Shown here: one piece after another, positions 1 through 7,973 of the stretch
How positions within the stretch are numbered: the first letter of the stretch is position 1
Layout: every line of letters starts with the position of its first letter
NCBI GenBank assembly: GCA_041394405.1
Contig: JAWKIF010000007.1
Span: 186,001 to 250,000, forward strand
Source: Microthrix sp041394405
Lineage (GTDB): Bacteria > Actinomycetota > Acidimicrobiia > Acidimicrobiales > Microtrichaceae
DNA length: 64,000 bases
Direction of reading: 5' to 3'
The notes under the pieces: generated by a model
What the model saw: the letters and a program-made list of their open reading frames with translations, nothing else
Told to the model about the DNA's origin: nothing
Database searches by the model: none
Position numbers and translations under genes: made by a program

Positions 1-1104
1 TCGTTCGTCAACCTTGTGAACGTCAACGTGACGTCCCCAACTTCGGCCGGAACCGGCTCGTCCGCGTACGGCCTTCGGGTCTTGAACTCGACGGTCGGAT
101 CCACCGGCAGTCGCTTCGTGGCCTTGGCCGGACAGCCTGGCGCCAGCGGCACCAGTACCCCGCCCGCCGCGGCCGGTGGGGGCTGCAACGGCAACGGTGG
201 TAGCGTCGGCGGCAGTCCCGGAAGCAGCTGTGGCGGCGGCGCAGGTCGGGGCGGAAACGGGCGAGGTTGGTACTTCACGCACGGAGATGCCGGGAGCGCC
301 GGCGCCAACGGAGGCGGCTATGGCGGGGCTGGCGGTGGGCGTGGAGGCTTCCTCGGACAGGATGCCTATTCGGGTGAGGGTGGCGGGGGCGCAAACAACG
401 AATTGTCCACCGCAGGTGCAGGCGGGGCTGGCGGCGCGGCGGCCCCGGCCAGCGGTGCAGGGGCGGTCTGGGTCGGCAACGAAGGCGCCGACGGCTCAAA
501 CGGTGGCACTGGCCGATCTGGAGGAGGAGGCGGCGGGGGCAGCGGAAACGCGGGCTTCGGAACCGCTGGCGGAGGAGGCTCAGGCGGTGGAGGTGGGGTC
601 GGAGGCACCCGTGGCACAAGCGGCGGACAGCCGGGCGGCGGATCGTTCGGCGTGTATGCCTACCAGAGTTCGGTGATCATCAGCGGGGGCACCATCGTCA
701 CCGCTGCCGGCGGCAATGGTGGCTCCGGTCAACCCGGCGGCTCCGCCGGACGGGGCGGAAACGGCGGAAACGGTGCATATGACGACGGCGGCAATGAGGG
801 TGGTGGCGGCGGTGGTGGCGGCGCCGGTGGTGGCGGTGGTGGTGGCGCCGGTGGCGGCGCTGGCGGGCCCACGGTGGGACTGTTCCTGCGGGGTAGCTCG
901 GGCGACCTGATCGGCGGCACCGCCGTGACGTTGGGACCGGCGGCGTCGGGTGGTGGCGGTGGCCCCGGTGGTTCGGGTGGTGGCGGTGGCAATGGCGCTT
1001 GGGGCGACGACGGGCACTGGGGCGGTTCGGGCAACGGCGGGTATGCAGGAAACAACGGCAGTGGTGGTGGCACCGGCCTTCGAGTGAATAAGTACTCGGC
1101 ATGA
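1..1104 (+). CDS. Glycine-rich repetitive surface-type protein, 5' truncated
   Basis: The reading frame is open from base 1, so the true start lies outside the window; the first in-frame GTG is at 16. The visible 367 residues are dominated by GGxG/GGNGG/GGAGG repeats, with short islands such as FGVYAYQSSVIISGGTIV that look like rungs of a beta-solenoid. The composition resembles PE_PGRS-type and other Gly-rich extracellular proteins, but no PE domain is visible. No enzymatic motif is seen. The stop (TGA 1102-1104) overlaps the ATG of the pilin-like gene at 1101, so the two are probably co-translated. An exposed adhesive or structural role is inferred from composition and neighbours only. GGT/GGC codon reiteration makes this region prone to assembly error and to spurious proline- and alanine-rich ORFs in other frames. 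Confidence 0.75.
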   Translation, partial: SFVNLVNVNVTSPTSAGTGSSAYGLRVLNSTVGSTGSRFVALAGQPGASGTSTPPAAAGGGCNGNGGSVGGSPGSSCGGGAGRGGNGRGWYFTHGDAGSAGANGGGYGGAGGGRGGFLGQDAYSGEGGGGANNELSTAGAGGAGGAAAPASGAGAVWVGNEGADGSNGGTGRSGGGGGGGSGNAGFGTAGGGGSGGGGGVGGTRGTSGGQPGGGSFGVYAYQSSVIISGGTIVTAAGGNGGSGQPGGSAGRGGNGGNGAYDDGGNEGGGGGGGGAGGGGGGGAGGGAGGPTVGLFLRGSSGDLIGGTAVTLGPAASGGGGGPGGSGGGGGNGAWGDDGHWGGSGNGGYAGNNGSGGGTGLRVNKYSA

Positions 1105-1646
1105 TGCGCGGGGCACGTCGCCGCCGCCAGGTTGAGCAGCGTCGCGAGCAGGGCGGCTTCTCGACGATCGCTATCGCCTTCGTCATGTTGGCCCTGACGC
1201 TGCCGATCGTCTTCATCGCCGAGGCCACCTTGGTCGCAGGACGGCAGGCCACCAACAACTCCCTTGGTCAAGAGAACCTCCGGGCAGTAGACGCCGCCAT
1301 GTCAGCGGTGGTCGGAGAGATTCGATTGGACGAGAGCGCTGTCAACGTCGGATGCAAGGGGCCTGCATCGCCCTCCGCGACCTTCGCTCGCCCGCAAGCT
1401 CGGCCGACCCAAGGCAGCGTGCTCAACGTCGAGATCCAGTGCTCCGCCCACAGCGTGACCGCCACCGAGCGGGTGCTGGACTTCGTGGCCGTTGTCGATT
1501 CGGGAAGCGGGCCCTTGCAGCGTGGCAAGGCGCGCGTGAAGTACGTCGATAAGCTCAGCGCAAGTTCGTCGGTCGAGCCCGGGGTCGAGATGCTCGTGTG
1601 CGATTGGCGCTTGGGAGAGGACACCGCCGCCCTCTCGAACTGTTGA
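1101..1646 (+). CDS. PilX-like type IV pilin/pseudopilin-type protein
   Basis: 181 residues. After a short basic leader (about 18 residues, RRRR and QRREQGG) comes GGFSTIAIAFVMLALTLPIV, a hydrophobic helix of about 22 residues. This is the layout of a type IV prepilin with cleavage after Gly, although the conserved Glu at position +5 is absent, as in PilX-type minor pilins. The rest is a small extracytoplasmic domain with four Cys residues (two at the extreme C-terminal quarter, CDW and SNC) that could form disulfides. Start ATG at 1101 overlaps the upstream stop; a second ATG follows at once. Downstream, a small hairpin (1672-1685) sits just before the next start and partly covers its GGAG. 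The minor-pilin assignment is by architecture, not by sequence family match. Confidence 0.55.
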   Translation: MMRGARRRRQVEQRREQGGFSTIAIAFVMLALTLPIVFIAEATLVAGRQATNNSLGQENLRAVDAAMSAVVGEIRLDESAVNVGCKGPASPSATFARPQARPTQGSVLNVEIQCSAHSVTATERVLDFVAVVDSGSGPLQRGKARVKYVDKLSASSSVEPGVEMLVCDWRLGEDTAALSNC

Positions 1647-1691
1647 GACACAGCGCGTGGCGGATCCGCGAGCACTCTGGAGTGCCCAATC

Positions 1692-3551
1692 ATGAGGCGA
1701 CGGGGGGCAGCGCTCTTCATCGTTGCGGCCCTGCTGTTCGGCGCCAAGATCATGGTTGGCGGCACGGTGTCTGACGAGCCGAAATCACCTGGCCCGAATC
1801 CTGCCGGGACTGCTTCAAGCGCCACTCAGCCTCGATCCGCCACCACGAGTGTGGTCAGCCGACCACGCGACCATGACGGGGTGTGGTTTCAGGATGAGAC
1901 TGATCGGATTGGGCTGGAAGGGGACGGCCCTGGAGTCATGCCAGCGGCCGAGTTTGGCACCATGTCGGCCGGCGCTGCGGTCGGTGACTACGACCAGGAC
2001 GGCCTCGTCGACCTGTTCCTTACCCGATCAGGCAAGCCCAATCTGCTCTTTCGCGCCCAGCCGGACGGGACGTTCGCAGACGTGTCTACCGAGTCTGGGC
2101 TGGCAACTGATTTCGTTCGGGATAGCGATGGGTCCGCCGCCGCCGCCTGGGCCGACATCGATGGGGACCGCGACCTGGACCTGTTCGTGGGCGGGTTTGG
2201 CCAGCAACCCGACCAGCTGTTCGTCAACCGGGGCGACGGCACCTTCACGGAAGAGGCCGAGAGCCTCGGAATCGCTGGGGTGACCCCTGCGGACCTGCCA
2301 CAGGCGACGGCCGGTGCTGCGTTTGCCGACTGGGATCGGGACGGTGACCTCGACCTTGCGCTCGCCGACTGGATCACCCCGGAGTACGACCGGGTCGCGC
2401 CCCTGATGGGGCCCGGAAAGCCCAGCCTGTGCGACGTGGATGTCCTGGCGACAACGAAGGATCGAAGCCGCGCTGCAGCGTCCAGACTGATGGAGAATGA
2501 TGGCGCTGGCCATTTTCGAGACGTCACAGCCGCGCTGGGTGCTGAACTCGATGCGGTTGCTGGCTTCACCCCTGTGTTCGCCGACTTGGACGATGACGGG
2601 TGGGTGGACTTCCTACTCGCTGGCGATTTCTGTTCAAGCCGCGTGTATCGGAACCGGGAAGGTGCAGAGTTCATCGACGAGACAGCCGGTGCAGCCGTGT
2701 TGGGCGATGAGAACGCGATGGGATCTGTGGTGGAGGACCTGACCGGGGACGGGCACCTCGATTGGTTCGTCACCTCAATCGCCGCAGGGCCGAACGGCGT
2801 CGGCTGCCGTCGGGAACTCGTGTTGGTGGGATGCTCCGGCAATCGACTCTATCGAGGAGGGGGTGATATGACGCTGAGCGACGAGACCGATGCCTTCGGG
2901 GTACGCGAATCCGGATGGGCATGGGGCGCAGCTGGCGAGGACCTGGACAACGACGGTCAACGTGAGCTGCTGACGGTGAGCGGACAGAACTTCGGCGCCC
3001 CGGAAGGTGCCAGCCCGGGGACCGCGGGCCTGGGCCCCAGCCAGCCGGCACTCGACCACTTCGCGGACGGTGAAGTCCGGGTGTGGGGCGCCGGCCCCAA
3101 GCATCCATTTTCCGACGGTTCATCCTCGGTCGGAATCGAAGATGGCCGGGAGTTCAAGGCCGTCGTACCGTTTGACCAGGACGGCGACGGGGATCTCGAC
3201 CTGCTGATCACGAAGACGGGCACCTCACCGGGCTTCTATCGCAACCAGACGGCCAATCAGGGACATTGGCTCCAGCTCAGGCTGAGGGATTCAACCACGC
3301 TCAACACCCAGGCCATTGGGGCGAGAATTCGGATCCCAAACGATGCGGGTATGCCTGGCTGGGTCGGGGAGGTTCGGGCCGGATCTGGCTACCAGAGCTC
3401 GGGGCCTGGCACGCTGCACGTTGGCCTGGGTCACCGAACCGAGGTCGACGCTGTCGAAGTTCGTTGGCCCGACGCCGACGAGTACGAAACCTACGCCATC
3501 TCGTCGGTCGATCAGGTTGTGGACATCGTCCGCCAGCCTCCAGTGCAGTAG
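1692..3551 (+). CDS. FG-GAP/VCBS repeat protein with C-terminal ASPIC/UnbV domain (CRTAC1-like), copy 1
   Basis: 619 residues. An N-terminal signal or anchor (MRRRGAALFIVAALLFGAK) is followed by a Thr/Ser/Pro linker and at least seven FG-GAP repeats carrying calcium-loop motifs of the DxDxDGxxD type, e.g. DYDQDGLVDLF, DIDGDRDLDLF, DWDRDGDLDLA, DLDDDGWVDF and DQDGDGDLDLL. The C-terminal about 90 residues match the ASPIC/UnbV module (GSGYQSSGPGTLHVGLG, then VEVRWPD). Family knowledge predicts a secreted seven-bladed calcium-binding beta-propeller used in adhesion or carbohydrate binding. Conserved Cys in GDFCSS and VGC...GC suggest disulfides. Six bases separate it from a close paralogue, pointing to tandem duplication. 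Start ATG 1692 has GGAG about 10 bases upstream. Confidence 0.88.
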   Translation: MRRRGAALFIVAALLFGAKIMVGGTVSDEPKSPGPNPAGTASSATQPRSATTSVVSRPRDHDGVWFQDETDRIGLEGDGPGVMPAAEFGTMSAGAAVGDYDQDGLVDLFLTRSGKPNLLFRAQPDGTFADVSTESGLATDFVRDSDGSAAAAWADIDGDRDLDLFVGGFGQQPDQLFVNRGDGTFTEEAESLGIAGVTPADLPQATAGAAFADWDRDGDLDLALADWITPEYDRVAPLMGPGKPSLCDVDVLATTKDRSRAAASRLMENDGAGHFRDVTAALGAELDAVAGFTPVFADLDDDGWVDFLLAGDFCSSRVYRNREGAEFIDETAGAAVLGDENAMGSVVEDLTGDGHLDWFVTSIAAGPNGVGCRRELVLVGCSGNRLYRGGGDMTLSDETDAFGVRESGWAWGAAGEDLDNDGQRELLTVSGQNFGAPEGASPGTAGLGPSQPALDHFADGEVRVWGAGPKHPFSDGSSSVGIEDGREFKAVVPFDQDGDGDLDLLITKTGTSPGFYRNQTANQGHWLQLRLRDSTTLNTQAIGARIRIPNDAGMPGWVGEVRAGSGYQSSGPGTLHVGLGHRTEVDAVEVRWPDADEYETYAISSVDQVVDIVRQPPVQ

Positions 3552-3557
3552 CGAACC

Positions 3558-5447
3558 ATGGCCCGACGGGAACCGATTCGCGTATCGCAACGATCGCTTC
3601 GAATGGCGGGCGCCAGTGTCATCCTGGGGCTGCTTTCCGTGACCTTCGCTGTCATGGGTCGGGGAAGCAGCCCTCTGGAGGAGCAGTTTTCGGATGCCCG
3701 TTCGGCATCCGCACCTCCCGGAGACATCGGTGAGCTGGCACCGACGGGTGCGGCGGATGCTTTCGATCCTGCCAGCATGAGCTTCACCGACATTAGCGAC
3801 TCGGTCGGCCTCGACAACGGTGCTCCCTCCCCCTCCAGCGGCGGCGTCGGTGCCTTCGTTGGTGGGGCATCGCTGGGTGACTACGACTCGGATGGTGTCG
3901 TGGACCTCTTTCTAACCCGTGTGGGTGCGGGCAATCGACTATTCCGGGGCGCTGCTGACGGGTCTTTCGATGACGTGACGGAAGCGTCGGGTCTGGGAGA
4001 CGACGGAGTTGGCCGTTCCGGTGGTTCGGGCGCGTCCGTGTGGGCCGACATTGACGGTGACGACGATCTGGACCTGTTCGTGGGAGGTGTAGGTGAGCAA
4101 GCCGATCGTCTCTACTTGAACCAGGGCGACGGCACCTTTTCCGACCGGTCTGAGGAGCGAGGCCTGGCTAGCCAGACGGATCCCGGAGGATCGGATCCCA
4201 CTGGAGGTTTCGCCACCCTGGGCGCTGCATTCGCCGACTGGGACCGGGACGGCGATCTGGATCTCGTCACTACCCACTGGGCCCCCCCGAGTTGGGCCGC
4301 TACGCACAGCTCCGTCGAGGAGGACAGGACCAGCCTCTGCGGTATTCCGAGTGCGCCAGCGTCCGGTCGATCCGACGAAGATCAGAGAGCGCAGACCGCC
4401 AGATCGCGCCTATTCACCAACGACGGCGATGGGACATTTAGCGACGTGACGGCGGACTTGAACCTCGATCTCGGCGACGTGTCGGCCTTCACGCCAGTCT
4501 TTGCCGACTATGACAGCGATGCTTGGCCCGACTTGTTTGTCACCGGAGATTTTTGCACCAGCCGGCTGTATCGCAACTCCGGAACGGGTGGATTTGCTGA
4601 CGTTACCGCGCAGTCAGGGCTAGGTACGGACGAGAACGGCATGGGTTCCGTCGTGGAGGACCTCAACGGCGACGGAATACTGGATTGGTTTGTCACGTCA
4701 ATTGCACCCGGCCCGGAAAGGGTCGGGTGCGTGGCTGACCAGGTCACTGTAGGGTGCAGCGGAAATCGGCTCTTCCTCGGCCGGGGCGCTGGCGGGTTCG
4801 TCGACGCAACGGAACAGTTCGGTGTTCGCGAGTCGGCGTGGGCCTGGGGCGCAGCCGGCGAGGACATGGACAACGACGGGCGGCGAGACCTGCTGGCGGT
4901 CAACGGATACTCCGATGCTGCCGCATCCGCGACCGGGCCGGGGAGCGCCGCCTCTGCCGCCTTCTACGGACGCGGTGCGCCCAGCTTGTGGCGGGGCTCA
5001 GCGGGTGGTCCTTGGGTGGAGAACGCCTCAGCCCTTGGACTGGTCGATGGGGGCCAGGCCAAGTCCGTGATCCCGTTCGACCACGACGGAGATGGCGACC
5101 TCGACCTCCTGGTTGGGCACACCACAACCCCAGCAGCCCTGTTTCGGAACGACCTCACCGCCGGTGGCCATTGGCTCGAGCTGCGGCTTCATGACGCCAC
5201 GACGTCGAACACGAACGCGATCGGTGCCCGAGTCCGGCTCAAGGTGCCGGGAAAAGACAAGAGGTGGATCGGGGACGTGCGGACCGGCAGCGGATACCAG
5301 AGTTCGGGGCCCGGAACCCTCCACATCGGGCTGGGTGAGCTGGATGGCGTGGACGCCATTGAGGTTCGCTGGCCCGACAGCGACAACTTCGAGCGCTACG
5401 GCGTGGAAGCCGTGGATACCACCATCACTATTGAACGAGGCTCGTGA
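3558..5447 (+). CDS. FG-GAP/VCBS repeat protein with C-terminal ASPIC/UnbV domain (CRTAC1-like), copy 2
   Basis: 629 residues with the same architecture as the preceding gene: signal-like N-terminus (about residues 15-33), Ser/Pro-rich linker, repeated FG-GAP calcium loops (DYDSDGVVDLF, DIDGDDDLDLF, DWDRDGDLDLV, DHDGDGDLDLL) and a C-terminal ASPIC/UnbV module (GSGYQSSGPGTLHIGLG, IEVRWPD). Long stretches align with copy 1 without gaps, such as RESAWAWGAAGEDMDNDG against RESGWAWGAAGEDLDNDG, so the pair arose by duplication and then diverged, mainly in the linker and in the loop around residues 245-275. Likely exported, calcium-stabilised and interacting with surface glycans or with the pilin-like neighbours; this is inferred from family and context. 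Start ATG 3558 follows the previous stop by six bases. Confidence 0.88.
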   Translation: MARREPIRVSQRSLRMAGASVILGLLSVTFAVMGRGSSPLEEQFSDARSASAPPGDIGELAPTGAADAFDPASMSFTDISDSVGLDNGAPSPSSGGVGAFVGGASLGDYDSDGVVDLFLTRVGAGNRLFRGAADGSFDDVTEASGLGDDGVGRSGGSGASVWADIDGDDDLDLFVGGVGEQADRLYLNQGDGTFSDRSEERGLASQTDPGGSDPTGGFATLGAAFADWDRDGDLDLVTTHWAPPSWAATHSSVEEDRTSLCGIPSAPASGRSDEDQRAQTARSRLFTNDGDGTFSDVTADLNLDLGDVSAFTPVFADYDSDAWPDLFVTGDFCTSRLYRNSGTGGFADVTAQSGLGTDENGMGSVVEDLNGDGILDWFVTSIAPGPERVGCVADQVTVGCSGNRLFLGRGAGGFVDATEQFGVRESAWAWGAAGEDMDNDGRRDLLAVNGYSDAAASATGPGSAASAAFYGRGAPSLWRGSAGGPWVENASALGLVDGGQAKSVIPFDHDGDGDLDLLVGHTTTPAALFRNDLTAGGHWLELRLHDATTSNTNAIGARVRLKVPGKDKRWIGDVRTGSGYQSSGPGTLHIGLGELDGVDAIEVRWPDSDNFERYGVEAVDTTITIERGS

Positions 5448-5572
5448 GTCCTATGGGCTTCGAACCAACGCTCGGGCAGGAGCAGGGAGGTCGTCCGCAC
5501 GGCTCCGTCCGTCTCGACGAGCAGCCTCAACCTATCGTCTGCCCAGTGCATTGAGAGAGCGGATGAACCTGC

Positions 5573-5944
5573 ATGCCTGAGCACGAAGCGCACTCGAGCA
5601 GACCCGTGAGCGAGACACCCACGGTCGTGCGTGCCGATGGCAGGGTCGGACCTTCGCGGGTCGGTCGCTCGGTCGTTGTCGCCATGGTGGTTGTGGCTGC
5701 TTGTGTAATCGTTGTTGTGCTGGCCGTCAGGGCTGTCGGCAATGGCAGCCAGTCCATGGCCTGCGCAACAGATCTGCGTACGGTCAAGTCGGCCGTCGAG
5801 GCCTACCGGGCCGAGCACGGCTTCTATCCCGGAGATGAGGCCGCCCTCGTGCCGGGATTCCTCCGACGGGAAAGCAGTCTGTACAACTACGTGCTGACGG
5901 ACGGCACCGCTGCCTACGTCCCGGTCGCACCCTGCACTGAGTAG
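5573..5944 (+). CDS. GspG-like pseudopilin-domain protein
   Basis: 123 residues. Residues 1-30 are cytoplasmic and polar, residues about 31-54 form one hydrophobic segment (SVVVAMVVVAACVIVVVLAV), and the outer domain contains CATDLRTVKSAVEAYRAEHG followed by FYPGD and a closing Cys (APCTE). The pattern of a helix with TVKSAVEAYRxxxGxYP is typical of the C-terminal domain of GspG/major pseudopilins. It lacks a recognisable prepilin peptidase site, so it may be a membrane-anchored pseudopilin-like protein rather than a processed subunit. It closes the cluster of Gly-rich, PilX-like and FG-GAP proteins and probably belongs to the same apparatus. The 125 bases before it hold no other convincing gene. 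Confidence 0.6.
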   Translation: MPEHEAHSSRPVSETPTVVRADGRVGPSRVGRSVVVAMVVVAACVIVVVLAVRAVGNGSQSMACATDLRTVKSAVEAYRAEHGFYPGDEAALVPGFLRRESSLYNYVLTDGTAAYVPVAPCTE

Positions 5945-5950
5945 GGTCGG

Positions 5951-6187
5951 TCAGCCGCGACCGGGGTGGGGGTCCACCAAAGGAGTCCTGCACCTGGCCA
6001 GCGCGTCGGGGGAAGGTCGGCGGTGACCAGCTCTGCCTCTCCGGCGAAGCGGTGGAACTCCTCCAGCACGGCCTGAGGGTCGGTGACGGTGGCCAACACC
6101 AGCACGCCCACCTTGCCCTCCGGGAGGGCCTCGCGCATGCGAGCCACGGTGTCGTCGTGAATGCCCAGGTCGATCACGGCGCCGGCT
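5951..6187 (-). pseudogene. Partial duplicate of a DUF1269 gene (3' fragment, copy A)
   Basis: On the minus strand this stretch encodes GAVIDLGIHDDTVARMREAL and then GKVGVLVLATVTDPQAVLEE, nearly identical to the DUF1269 gene at 10727-11326. Alignment by eye runs over 237 bases against 10727-10963, in the same orientation, with scattered substitutions and several indels at the 3' end that shift the frame (ADLPPTRWPGAG in place of ADLPPEALAQVQ). No 5' half exists here: homology stops at 6187, inside the Gly/Ala-rich membrane segment. It is therefore a broken copy. It marks the left edge of a rearranged segment. Confidence 0.8.
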
Positions 6188-6578
6188 GCCTTGACCGCTG
6201 ACACCGTCGTGCCCTGCTGTGCCGGCCGCCTGGCTGGTGCGCCCTGAGGCGGGCGGCGGAGGTCGATGGCGGCACTCTCGGTCGGACTTCCTGGCCTGTT
6301 TGGGTCGGCCGTTGGGCTCGTTCGGCTGCGTAGTGATCGACTGGCTGCCGTTGGCGCTGGAGGAGGCCAACGAGGTGGGCGAGCGTTGGGACACGCGCCC
6401 CTAGCGTGAGGCCACGGGCGCCGCAGCTGCTCTTCTGGCCGCGGCGCCGACGTCCTGGCCCGCCCAGAGCTAGACCTGGATCCACCGGTCTTGATGGGTT
6501 GGATGGGGCCGTAGACACGCAGAAAGTGCCTTCCTTTGTGGGAGAATGACGGTGTTCAAAGCCAGTCATCACCCAGAT
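6188..6578. other. Non-coding stretch between DUF1269 fragment and IS remnant
   Basis: About 390 bases with no ORF that looks real on either strand. It presumably holds the left end of the decayed IS element, but I found no convincing terminal inverted repeat matching the far side. Short GC-rich inverted repeats occur around 6415-6460 (gcgccgcagctgc and gccgcggcgcc). Confidence 0.4.
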
Positions 6579-6595
6579 CAGAAAGACGCTTTCTG
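6579..6595. promoter_or_regulatory. Perfect palindrome at transposase start
   Basis: cagaaag-acg-ctttctg, 7-base arms and a 3-base spacer, ends on the first base of the likely GTG start (6595) of the IS1380-type transposase. A related half site (cagaaagtgcc) lies about 60 bases upstream. It could be an operator or a hairpin limiting transposase translation; function is inferred from position. Confidence 0.35.
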
Positions 6596-7842
6596 TGAGC
6601 ACATCTTGTCATCGTCCTGACCGGGTCGAGGTGGTCTTCGACCAGCCGAATCTGGTGTCCGATTCGGGCCTGTTGTTGATGGCCACGCTGGCGGGCCGTC
6701 TCGGCCTTGCGGGTCTGGTCAGCCGGTGGGTTCACACCGGTGTCCCGAACGCGGCGGGCAAGGTGATGACGGTCGTGATGGCATGATCGCCGGTGCAACC
6801 AACATCGATTCGATGGACCGGCTGCGGTCCGGGTCCACCCGCAAGGTGCTGGGTTTCGAGCCGTTGGCACCGTGGACGATCGGCACGTTCCTCCGGTCGT
6901 TCGCCTTCGGTCATGTCCGCCAGCTCGACGCGGTGAACAGTCGGCTGTTGGCCAACGCCTGGGCCGACAGCGCAGGACCGAAACAGGTCGAGGACTTGGT
7001 GGTCGATCTCGACTCGACGGTCACCGAGGTCTACGGCAAACACAAACACGGCGCCTCCTACGGCTACACCGGTGTGTTGGGATATCACCCGCTGACCGCC
7101 ACCCGAGCCGGGACCGGTGAGGTCCTCTCCGCTCTGCGCCGGGCCGGGGTGTCCGGGCCGGTCACCGTCCGGGCCGATTCGGGGTTCTGGTCCTGGAAAC
7201 TCATCGACAGACTCACCCGTGCCGGTGTCGGCTGGTCGATCACCGTCCGTCTCGTCACCAAAGTCAACGACACGATCGCTGCGATCCCGGAAGAGGACTG
7301 GGTCACGATCGACTACACCCGGGCCGGTCACGCCCAGGTCGCCGAAACGATCTACGCCATCGGGACCGGGAAACGGGCCAGGACCGGCCGCCTCGTCGTG
7401 CGCCACCACCCGACTCGCCGACAGCGCCCAAACTGCGATGTGGCCCACCTGGCGCCACCACGCGTTCATCTGCAACAACACCCTCACCGCCGTGGAGGCC
7501 GACCGGTTCCACCGAAACCACGCTGTCGTTGAACTCGCCATCCGCGAACTTAAAGACAACGGGCTCGAACACTGGCCCCTCCGGCGACTTTGGGGCCAAC
7601 GGGGCCTGGCTCGCCTGCGCGGGCCTCGCCCACAACTTGACCCGCTGGGCTGGGATCACCGGTCCCGAGGGTCCAATCCGCACCGGGCGAACCATCCGCA
7701 ACCGGCTCATCGCCCTCGCTGGAGTCCTCGTGAATCGGTCCGGCACCCTCACGCTCCGGCTTCCCACCGACTGGCCATGGGCACACGAATCCGTGGCGCA
7801 CTCGACAGAATCCGGGCGCTCCCTGCCGCCGCGTCGCCCTGA
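6595..7842 (+). pseudogene. IS1380-family transposase, multiple frameshifts
   Basis: Read across frames, the product starts VEVVFDQPNLVSDSGLLLMA, continues with SFAFGHVRQLDAVNSRLLA, VVDLDSTVTEVYGKHKHGAS (DDE-type catalytic Asp) and VRADSGFWSWKLIDRL (second Asp), and ends with VEADRFHRNHAVVELAIREL (catalytic Glu region) and NRLIALAGVLVNRSGTLTLR. These are hallmark blocks of IS1380/IS4-group transposases in their usual order. The coding frame changes near 6781, near 7400, near 7580 and near 7790, so no single protein is made; four independent shifts exclude simple programmed frameshifting. The catalytic residues themselves survive, which suggests recent decay. The GTG start at 6595 overlaps a palindrome. 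Confidence 0.85.
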
Positions 7843-7973
7843 CCATCGGGCCTGCGGGAAGCGCCCCACGCACCAACCACCTCCCACACACCGGAACGAT
7901 GTCCTGGCGGCCAAGAGTTAGGCTCCCCGAACGCCCGTCGAGCCACGACGGACAACGATTCCGGGGGCAAACA

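Larger units (their letters stand above)
6579..7842 (+). mobile_element. Decayed IS1380-family insertion sequence (ends unresolved)
   Basis: The only clear part is the transposase remnant; terminal inverted repeats and target duplication could not be identified by eye, so the limits given are minimum limits. It lies between the two DUF1269 fragments and directly upstream of a secreted protein gene with different base use. Confidence 0.6.

Noticed and set aside
275..619. Long Pro/Arg-rich ORFs on the minus strand of the Gly-rich gene
   Set aside because: They are complements of GGT/GGC repeats with no start-site signals; compositions follow the repeat and not a protein family.
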